Positions 1 through 5,039 of a DNA stretch of 37,035 nt are shown one piece after another. The stretch covers positions 1-37,035 of the forward strand of contig JAEZYE010000011.1 in assembly GCA_023419315.1 (NCBI GenBank). The letters run 5' to 3'. Each line of letters starts with the position of its first letter. Within the stretch, counting starts at the first letter, position 1. The notes under the pieces were generated by a model. That model ran no database searches, was not told the DNA's origin, and saw only the letters and a program-made list of their open reading frames with translations. The stretch is from Pseudomonadota bacterium. GTDB taxonomy: Bacteria > Pseudomonadota > Gammaproteobacteria > Xanthomonadales > Xanthomonadaceae. The position numbers and the translations under genes are program-made.

Positions 1-2
1 GA

Positions 3-200
3 GTACGGAGCGAAAGGCATGTAGGCGCAGCGGTGATCGCCACCCACGGCTCCAAGAAATACAAACCGACCGCGCTAGAAGCCGACTATTGGACGGACCG
101 TAAGACCGTTGGCCACATGCAATTTACGGACCGAACGGATGAAATATTCTCGCGTTTTGTAGATGCGAAAGCCTACTTCGACGCAAAGGCGAAGCCATGA
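3..200 (+). CDS. Unknown protein, 3' part only (5' end outside window)
   Basis: An open frame enters from the left edge (frame of base 3) and stops with TGA at 198-200, leaving about 65 residues. It includes AAVIATHGSKKYKP, then ALEADYWTDRKTVGHMQF, and ends FVDAKAYFDAKAKP. I do not recognise the family. Its stop overlaps the ATG of the next gene (ATGA at 197-200), so the two are probably translationally coupled. Base composition is visibly less GC-rich than the core genes to the right, in keeping with acquired DNA; a phage relic follows within 0.4 kb. It could be the C-terminus of a larger protein such as a toxin or phage structural protein, but nothing here decides that. Confidence 0.55.
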   Translation, partial: VRSERHVGAAVIATHGSKKYKPTALEADYWTDRKTVGHMQFTDRTDEIFSRFVDAKAYFDAKAKP

Positions 201-538
201 ACATAGCCATCGATATCGAATCGTTCGACCGCCAACTACCTTTCCTTATCGCGGACTCCAGCACCATCCAGCAAGGCATGGTCATCGATGCGCCCGGCGG
301 TGCCAAGCTGCACTTTCAAGGCGGTCTGATTCGCAAGGCAGTTGATATTCCCGAGATAAGCCAGTACATCCTGCAACTCGCGGTAGATATCGACGTAGGT
401 CTTTTCTCTGCGTGGATCTACGACAAGCTCAAGTCCAGAAGCGTCGAGCGAGTTATCATCAATCGCGTTGAGATTACGGAGATTACCGAGAACTCAATCC
501 GGCGCGTTATTACGGAGCAGATTGAAGAAAGGCGTTAA
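197..538 (+). CDS. Hypothetical protein, 113 aa, coupled to upstream gene
   Basis: Starts at ATG 197, overlapping the upstream stop by four bases, and ends with TAA at 536-538. The protein is acidic to neutral with alternating hydrophobic stretches (for example VIDAPGGAKLHFQGGLIRK near residues 28-46). It has no signal peptide, membrane segment or motif that I can name. GC is roughly 50 percent by eye, well below the arsenic and housekeeping genes. The last bases form TTAA, which also supplies the stop of the convergent terminase remnant. A small, AT-richer gene overlapping the 3' end of a larger one would fit a toxin-immunity layout, but that is only an analogy from gene order. Confidence 0.55.
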   Translation: MNIAIDIESFDRQLPFLIADSSTIQQGMVIDAPGGAKLHFQGGLIRKAVDIPEISQYILQLAVDIDVGLFSAWIYDKLKSRSVERVIINRVEITEITENSIRRVITEQIEERR

Positions 539-936
539 CGCGCCCACTTCACGCGCACATCGTCCACGGGCTCCGGTCGGGAGAGATCGAACACCGCCAG
601 CGCCAATGCCAGAACAAGGTCATCATGCGCCCCTTCGCGGGTGTTGAACGTGGCATTGCCGGATCCCGTAAAGCGAACGCGGAAGTCCCGCAGTTCGCGC
701 GCCAGCACGGCAGCATCGGGAAAGCTGGCAGCGATGCGAAGGCCGCCCGAGTGCAGCAGGGCTTGCAGCTTCGACACCAGTTCCCCTTTCGGCACCGACC
801 ACCCAGCCCGGTTGCCCGACACTTCGCGCCCGCCGGTAGTTACCACATCTTGCGTAGTACGCAGCAGCCTGCGGCGGACAAACATGTCAAGCAAAATGAA
901 GCCTGCAATTCTCAGGTCACCGCGTGTAACGACGCA
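535..936 (-). pseudogene. Phage terminase large subunit, C-terminal remnant
   Basis: The minus-strand frame from an in-frame stop at 937-939 down to TAA at 535-537 reads like the C-terminal nuclease part of a phage terminase large subunit. Recognisable pieces are DMFVRRRL, TTGGREV, VPKGELVSKLQALL, LRIAASFPDAAVLARELRDF and GAHDDLVLALALA. The GAHDDLVLALA block matches the RNase H-like nuclease segment, with acidic residues, that ends many such terminases. No ATPase domain is present: the frame is closed upstream and there is no good start (a TTG at 894 and ATG at 885 exist but lack a convincing ribosome site). A complete protein would be several hundred residues long, so this is a 5'-deleted remnant. 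It is evidence of a decayed prophage. The family call is from motif memory, not a search. Confidence 0.6.
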
Positions 937-1140
937 TCAGTATCGTGGTCGAGCTATGCGGCTCGTGGCGCACGTCTAAACATCCGCAGCACGTCTCGGT
1001 GCGAAATCCGGCGCGGGATAAAGGCGACCCACTTCCTGAGCATTCGTACCGCAACCCAACCCACTTTCATTGTGAGTAGACGTGTCCGCGCCGCCTCGGC
1101 ATGCTCCGTTTCGGAGCGTAGAAACTCCTCACACGGCGGC

Positions 1141-1172
1141 ATCCCACCTCCGACAAACTGGTGGGATTTTTG
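1141..1172 (+). terminator. Hairpin plus T-run (leader terminator)
   Basis: The arms ATCCCACC (1141-1148) and GGTGGGAT (1160-1167) form a perfect 8-bp stem with an 11-base loop, followed by a short T stretch, as in a rho-independent terminator. It lies about 180 bases upstream of the small XAC0095-like gene, inside a leader that also has a 29-codon ORF and a second hairpin. The surrounding text resembles leaders found next to P4/ash-type phage elements, from memory. It may act as an attenuator. The stretch 940-1140 shows no gene I can support. Confidence 0.5.
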
Positions 1173-1193
1173 TGGACCGATATATTGTCGGCC

Positions 1194-1283
1194 ATGAAAA
1201 TTTCGGCGCTTTCCTGCGCCGGGAGGGCGGCGAATACAACACCCGAAAGGGAAATAAGCCCGCCGGCTGTGTGCGGTTTCTAA
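1194..1283 (+). CDS. Possible 29-aa leader peptide
   Basis: An ATG at 1194 opens a 29-codon frame beginning MKISALSCAGRAAN and ending with TAA at 1281-1283. It sits between two hairpins (1141-1167 and 1293-1316), upstream of the XAC0095-like gene. No strong ribosome-binding site precedes it. The same DNA reads openly in another frame too, a pattern I associate with ash-like phage leader regions. It may be a real small peptide, a translated leader or simply structured RNA. Confidence is low because there is no family evidence beyond resemblance. Confidence 0.3.
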   Translation: MKISALSCAGRAANTTPEREISPPAVCGF

Positions 1284-1292
1284 CCTCCCGGC

Positions 1293-1316
1293 ATTCCCGC
1301 TCACGCGAGCGGGGAT
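1293..1316 (+). promoter_or_regulatory. Stem-loop upstream of small gene
   Basis: CCCGCTC (1296-1302), loop ACGC, GAGCGGG (1307-1313); with flanking wobble and A-T pairs the stem reaches 10 bp. It ends just before the ribosome site (AAAGGAAC region) of the gene starting at 1345. There is no T-run, so it is more likely a leader or mRNA-stability element than a terminator. Confidence 0.4.
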
Positions 1317-1344
1317 TCATTCAAAGGACTGAAAGGAACACGCC

Positions 1345-1572
1345 ATGACAGCCACTTCTCCACGCGACGCCGGTTATTTCCTGCCCGAAGATGCGGGCAA
1401 CGCACTGCGCGATCTGCACGATCAGATGCAGTTGCTCTATCTGCTTGCCCGCCCGGATTCGCATACGCCGCTGGACCTGGTGCTGCCGCGCGCGAGCTTG
1501 GCGCAACTGCTGCATCTGCTGACGCTGCAATTGCAGCAGGTGGCTGATCAGTTGGCGTGGCGGCCGGGCTGA
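1345..1572 (+). CDS. XAC0095-like small protein
   Basis: A 75-residue protein starting at ATG 1345 after a clear AAAGGAAC ribosome site. The N-terminal GYFLPEDAGNALRDL segment, followed by amphipathic helix QMQLLYLLARP and a second helix LAQLLHLLTLQLQQVADQL, resembles the short XAC0095-type proteins that are common and multicopy in Xanthomonadaceae. Their function is unknown. No signal peptide, membrane segment or cysteines are seen; two helices suggest a small helical, perhaps dimeric, protein. It lies downstream of the phage-type leader and before the arsenic operon, so it may belong to the relic element. The family assignment is from recalled sequence style and needs a profile search. Confidence 0.6.
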   Translation: MTATSPRDAGYFLPEDAGNALRDLHDQMQLLYLLARPDSHTPLDLVLPRASLAQLLHLLTLQLQQVADQLAWRPG

Positions 1573-1606
1573 GCCGGCCGTCGTTCGCCACGTTCTTCAC
1601 GGGTGC

Positions 1607-1639
1607 GTGCCCGGGCCGGCGGTTCGCTGCCCCGGGCAC
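1607..1639 (+). terminator. GC-rich hairpin after XAC0095-like gene (weak terminator)
   Basis: GTGCCCGGG (1607-1615) pairs perfectly with CCCGGGCAC (1631-1639). A second palindrome, CGGCCGG/CCGGCCG, brackets the stop codon of the preceding gene at 1561-1580. Neither has a following T-run, so termination would be imperfect. Together they separate the phage-type region from the arsenic promoter. Confidence 0.35.
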
Positions 1640-1696
1640 CGCTTCAGCTCCCGCCGCCCGTTCGTCGGTTGATCCTTTGAACCTGAAATTTTCCGG

Positions 1697-1739
1697 TTGA
1701 CATCGGTCCGTTATTTCCATAATTCTGGAACTATGGAAA
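1697..1739 (+). promoter_or_regulatory. ars promoter and ArsR-type operator
   Basis: TTGACA at 1697-1702 and CATAAT at 1718-1723 (15-bp spacing; 16 if read as ATAATT) form a good sigma-70 promoter. TTTCCATA (1714-1721) and TATGGAAA (1732-1739) are perfect inverted repeats, and TTC/GAA (1723-1725/1728-1730) adds inner symmetry about the same centre, giving a 26-bp palindrome with 11 of 13 pairs matched. It covers the -10 box and the arsR start codon. A repressor bound here would block polymerase, the expected mode of ArsR. The predicted transcription start, about 1730, is almost at the ATG (1733), so the arsR message may be leaderless. Confidence 0.8.
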
Positions 1740-2068
1740 CCAATACCGCGCTCAAGGTGCTCGCCGCGCTCAGCCAGGAGTCGCGTCTGTCCGCTTTCCG
1801 CCTGCTCGTCGAGGCCGGCCCCGACGGGCTTGCGGTGGGCGATTTGCGGGAACGGCTCGACATTCCGCCCGCCACGTTGACCGCACATCTGAACGTGCTG
1901 CGGGCGGCGGCGCTGGTGCATGACACGCGAGAGGGCCGCGTGATCCGCGTTCGCGCCAACTACCTGCAAATGAACGCGCTGCTCGATTTCCTGACCGCCA
2001 ACTGCTGCGGCGGCGTCACTGCCTGCCCGCCCGCCAACGCCTGCACCCCGAAGAGGAAGACCCGATGA
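1733..2068 (+). CDS. arsR: ArsR-family arsenite-responsive repressor
   Basis: A 111-residue winged-helix regulator that would repress the ars operon and release on binding As(III). The helix-turn-helix region (LAVGDLRERLDIPPATLTAH, about residues 33-52) and the RVIRVRANY wing are typical of the family. Near the C-terminus are Cys91, Cys92 and Cys98 (NCCGG...C), the same CC-x5-C spacing known for the Acidithiobacillus ferrooxidans-type ArsR metal site, with a further Cys104. I chose ATG 1733 over an upstream frame opening at 1697 (the TTG of the -35 box) because homologues start here and the promoter occupies 1697-1723. The stop overlaps the arsI start (ATGA at 2065-2068), which indicates coupling. 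A cadmium or other metal sensor is less likely, given the neighbours. Confidence 0.93.
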   Translation: METNTALKVLAALSQESRLSAFRLLVEAGPDGLAVGDLRERLDIPPATLTAHLNVLRAAALVHDTREGRVIRVRANYLQMNALLDFLTANCCGGVTACPPANACTPKRKTR

Positions 2069-2553
2069 ACCGATTTCACGTGCACCTCAACGTCGACAAT
2101 CTGGAGGCCAGCATCCGCTTCTATACGCATCTGTTCGCGGCGCCGCCTTCGGTGGTGAAGCCGGACTATGCCAAGTGGATGCTGGACGATCCGCGCGTCA
2201 ACTTCGCCATTTCCAACACCGGCCGCGCGCCGGGCGTCGATCATCTCGGCATCCAGGCGGCCGATGGCGAAGGCCTGGAAGCACTCGGCCATCGTCTGGA
2301 TGCCGCGGGCGGTTCGGTGGTCCCCGAGGCGGCGGCGGTGTGCTGCTACGCGCGCTCGGACAAGTACTGGACCGAAGATCCGCAAGGCACGCGCTGGGAA
2401 ACCTTCCATACCTTCGGTGACGCGACGACGTACTACTCGGCCGAACAGCCGTGCGCGTCCAGTGAAGGCGCCTGTACCACGCAGGTCAGCGACATGAAGC
2501 CGGCAACCCGCGGCGAGGCTGCGTGCTGTGCGCCGCAATCCGGCTGTTGCTGA
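2065..2553 (+). CDS. arsI: ArsI/CadI-type glyoxalase-fold C-As lyase
   Basis: A 162-residue vicinal-oxygen-chelate (glyoxalase/dioxygenase fold) protein. ArsI enzymes cleave the carbon-arsenic bond of trivalent methyl- or aryl-arsenicals, using Fe(II) and O2. Visible metal ligands are His5 (FHVHL), His60 (VDHLG) and Glu112 (WETFH). The vicinal Cys93-Cys94 pair (AVCCYARSDKYW) corresponds to the substrate-binding cysteines described for ArsI. A Cys-rich tail (Cys154, 155, 161, 162) could bind arsenic or metal. AGAGGA precedes the ATG, which overlaps the arsR stop. The related cadmium-induced CadI has the same fold, but the cysteine pair and the ars context favour ArsI. Cytoplasmic. Confidence 0.88.
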   Translation: MNRFHVHLNVDNLEASIRFYTHLFAAPPSVVKPDYAKWMLDDPRVNFAISNTGRAPGVDHLGIQAADGEGLEALGHRLDAAGGSVVPEAAAVCCYARSDKYWTEDPQGTRWETFHTFGDATTYYSAEQPCASSEGACTTQVSDMKPATRGEAACCAPQSGCC

Positions 2554-2563
2554 GGATTACGCC

Positions 2564-3085
2564 ATGACGCCGTATCGGGTGTTGTTCCTGTGCACCGGCA
2601 ATTCCGCGCGGAGTGTGCTGGCCGAAGCGACGCTGCGTGCGTGGGCCGGTCATCGATTCGACGTGTTCAGCGCGGGCAGCCAGCCTTCCGGCGTGGTCAA
2701 TCCGTATGCGTTGGCTCAATTGACGGCCGAAGGCATATCCACCGCAGGCCTGCGCAGCAAATCATGGGACGAATTCGCGGCGGCCGATGCCGCACCGATG
2801 GATCTGGTGATCACGGTGTGCGATGCCGCGGCGGCCGAAAGTTGCCCGGTGGTGCTGGGCGATTTCCTGCGCGTGCATTGGGGCTTGCCGGACCCGGCAG
2901 CCGTCGATGGATCCGATGCGGCCAAGCGCGCGGCGTTCGCGCTGGCGCATCGTGTCGTCAAGGCGCGATTGATGGCGCTGCTGGCATTGCCGGGCGCCGT
3001 GTGGGACGACCGTGCGGCGTTGAAGGCGGCGTTGGACACCATCGGTTTCCTCGAACCGGAAGACCAGGCCGTTGCGCATGGCTGA
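2564..3085 (+). CDS. arsC: Arsenate reductase, low-Mr phosphatase type
   Basis: A 173-residue enzyme that would reduce arsenate to arsenite for export by Acr3. The N-terminal VLFLCTGNSARSVLAEA carries the CX5R loop with Cys10 and Arg16, the positions found in the thioredoxin-linked ArsC class. Two further cysteines in ITVCDAAAAESCPV (about residues 86 and 94) are suited to the disulfide relay; their spacing is one residue longer than in S. aureus ArsC. The frame is open upstream to 2528, but ATG 2564 has a GAGG ribosome site right after the arsI stop and gives the family N-terminus. Its end overlaps the acr3 start by eight bases. Confidence 0.92.
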   Translation: MTPYRVLFLCTGNSARSVLAEATLRAWAGHRFDVFSAGSQPSGVVNPYALAQLTAEGISTAGLRSKSWDEFAAADAAPMDLVITVCDAAAAESCPVVLGDFLRVHWGLPDPAAVDGSDAAKRAAFALAHRVVKARLMALLALPGAVWDDRAALKAALDTIGFLEPEDQAVAHG

Positions 3086-4130
3086 TTCGTCTTCGATGAG
3101 CCTGTTCGAGCGCTATCTGTCCGTGTGGGTAGCCGTTTGCATCGTCCTGGGCACGTTGCTCGGCCATCGGTTTCCCGATCTCTTCGCCGCGTTCGGCAGG
3201 ATGGAACTGGCGCGGATCAATCTGCCGATCGCCGTGCTGATCTGGCTGATGATCATTCCGATACTGCTCAAGGTCGATTTCGCTGCGATGCGCAGCGTCG
3301 GCCAGCACTGGCGTGGCATTGGCGTCACCGTCTTCATCAATTGGGCGGTCAAACCTTTCACGATGGCGTTGCTGGGCTGGGTGCTGTTGAAGCATGTGTT
3401 TGCACCGTGGCTGCCGGCCGATCAGATCGAGTCGTACATGGCCGGCTTGATTCTGCTGGCCGCCGCGCCGTGCACGGCGATGGTGTTTGTCTGGAGCCGC
3501 CTGTGCCGGGGCGACGCCAACTTCACGCTGAGCCAGGTGGCCTTGAATGACGCCATCATGGTGTTCGCTTTCGCGCCGCTGGTGGCGCTGTTGTTGGGAA
3601 TTTCATCGATTGCGGTGCCGTGGGACACGCTGGCGCTTTCGGTCGCGCTGTACATCCTGGTGCCGGTGGCATTGGCAATGTCCGTGCGTGGCCGTCTGTT
3701 GAAGCGCGGCGGACCGGCCCGTCTGGAACGCGTGCTGGCGAGGTTGTCGACCCCGTCGCTGATTGCACTGCTGGCCACGCTGGTGCTGCTGTTCGGATTC
3801 CAGGGGCGCCAGATCATCGAGCAGCCTCTGGTGATCGCGATCCTGGCGGTGCCGATCCTCATCCAGGTGTATTTCAACTCCGCGCTGGCCTACCTGCTCA
3901 ACCGCCGGCTGGGTGTGGCGCATGAAGTCGCCGGGCCCTCGGCCTTGATCGGCGCCAGCAATTTCTTCGAACTGGCGGTCGCCACGGCGGTGGGCATCTT
4001 CGGAATCCGATCCGGTGCGGCGCTGGCGACGGTGGTCGGCGTGTTGATTGAAGTGCCGGTGATGCTTTCCGTCGTGAAGATCGTCAACTCGACCCGTGAC
4101 TGGTACCGACAACCCACTTCGCTACGGTGA
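3078..4130 (+). CDS. acr3: Acr3-family arsenite efflux permease
   Basis: A 350-residue integral membrane protein with about ten hydrophobic segments, exporting arsenite across the inner membrane using the proton motive force. The hallmark APCTAMVFVWS with Cys132 is present in the fourth or fifth helix; this cysteine is essential in studied Acr3 proteins. GASNFFELAVATAVGIFG near the C-terminus is also characteristic. ATG 3078 overlaps the arsC end; a TTG two codons earlier is possible but less likely. It belongs to the Acr3 (BASS superfamily) and not to the ArsB antiporter type. It works as the exit route for arsenite made by ArsC, and perhaps for arsenite released by ArsI. Confidence 0.94.
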   Translation: MADSSSMSLFERYLSVWVAVCIVLGTLLGHRFPDLFAAFGRMELARINLPIAVLIWLMIIPILLKVDFAAMRSVGQHWRGIGVTVFINWAVKPFTMALLGWVLLKHVFAPWLPADQIESYMAGLILLAAAPCTAMVFVWSRLCRGDANFTLSQVALNDAIMVFAFAPLVALLLGISSIAVPWDTLALSVALYILVPVALAMSVRGRLLKRGGPARLERVLARLSTPSLIALLATLVLLFGFQGRQIIEQPLVIAILAVPILIQVYFNSALAYLLNRRLGVAHEVAGPSALIGASNFFELAVATAVGIFGIRSGAALATVVGVLIEVPVMLSVVKIVNSTRDWYRQPTSLR

Positions 4131-4135
4131 TCACC

Positions 4136-4612
4136 ATGCCCGAGATTCGTCCGCTGGCGTACGACGCATCAATCGCCGCCCTGCTCGCCCGGAACCGTCT
4201 GCCCACTGACGACCTGCCTCGCCCGGACGTCCACTTCCTGGGTGCATTCGACGGCGCACGGCTGGATGGATGCGTGGCCATCGAAACATGCGGACGCGAC
4301 GGCCTGCTGCGTTCGCTGGCAGTGAGCGCCAACATCCGCAAGACCGGTCTGGGCTCGGCCCTGGTGGCGGCCTCTGAAGACCTCGCCTGCGCGCAGGGAC
4401 TCGACGCGCTGTATCTGCTCACCACCGATGCGGCGAACTACTTCGCCTCGCGTGGCTACACCGTGGTGGAACGGGCGCAGGTTCCCGGAGCCATCGCCGA
4501 CACCGCGCAATTCGCGGGCTTGTGCCCCGCCAGCGCGATCGTGATGTTCAAGCGGCTGTCGGGCTCAGTCAGTGTTCGGGAAAAGGGATCAGCCTGTAGT
4601 TCACCCTATTAG
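4136..4612 (+). CDS. arsN2: ArsN2-like GNAT acetyltransferase
   Basis: A 158-residue GNAT-fold N-acetyltransferase and the last gene of the ars operon, five bases after acr3. The acetyl-CoA region LLRSLAVSANIRKTGLGSALV (residues about 61-81) is intact, and the YLLTTDAANYFASRGY and CPASAIVMFKRL segments match proteins labelled ArsN2 in ars operons. ArsN1 relatives acetylate arsinothricin or phosphinothricin; the ArsN2 substrate is less settled. The preceding frame also opens at GTG 4127, but ATG 4136 gives the usual N-terminus. The last ~17 residues (after FKRL) look non-conserved. Role in resistance is inferred from family and operon position. Confidence 0.82.
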   Translation: MPEIRPLAYDASIAALLARNRLPTDDLPRPDVHFLGAFDGARLDGCVAIETCGRDGLLRSLAVSANIRKTGLGSALVAASEDLACAQGLDALYLLTTDAANYFASRGYTVVERAQVPGAIADTAQFAGLCPASAIVMFKRLSGSVSVREKGSACSSPY

Positions 4613-4701
4613 TACGCAGCAAGGCGCTGAGCCGTGATCCGCGCAGCGGCTGCCCCGATACATCGATCACGCACAGATGCAGGAAAAGCGTCGAGGGTTG
4701 C

Positions 4702-4839
4702 TCAAACCGAGCGGCCGACATGACCGAATATCCAACGAATCGCACGCCAACGCCCACATCGCTCCCAGCTCATCGGGTCCGATGAACTGCGCTCGCTTCC
4801 GAGCGCGAGTACGACATTCAACCCGTGTTGCCGTTGCAT
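4702..4839 (-). CDS. Possible 45-aa small protein
   Basis: A short minus-strand frame starts at ATG 4839. It is preceded, five bases away, by GGAGGTG (complement 4845-4851), a full match to the anti-Shine-Dalgarno sequence. The product begins MQRQHGLNVVLALGSE and has a Trp/Arg-rich C-terminal half. I do not recognise it. The rest of 4613-4982, between the convergent ars operon and the TonB-receptor terminator, holds nothing else that I can identify, and no clear terminator follows arsN2. The main support is the ribosome site, so this stays tentative. Confidence 0.3.
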   Translation of the reverse strand: MQRQHGLNVVLALGSERSSSDPMSWERCGRWRAIRWIFGHVGRSV

Positions 4840-4982
4840 GCCATCACCTCCGCACAGCGAACCTGATCGGCTCGGACGGAAGACAGCGGAAGCTCTGCGC
4901 AATCGATGCGCCAACGGCATCGCGCGTTCGGAGACCGCATGTCTGCGGTGCATGACGTAGACGCAGCCATGCGATGAGCGGC

Positions 4983-5013
4983 AAAAAAAAGTCGCCCCTT
5001 TCGGGGCGACTTT
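4983..5013 (-). terminator. Rho-independent terminator of the TonB receptor
   Basis: GTCGCCCC (4991-4998), loop TTTC, GGGGCGAC (5003-5010), extended by AAA/TTT. The A-run at 4983-4990 gives a U-tract on the minus strand. It lies 27 bases beyond the receptor stop codon. Confidence 0.9.
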
Positions 5014-5039
5014 CGTTGCAGCTATGCAAACGCTTTGAC

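Noticed and set aside
625..1197. A 190-codon plus-strand frame over the terminase remnant
   Set aside because: Antisense to the better-supported terminase-like frame and running into the leader; composition is not protein-like.
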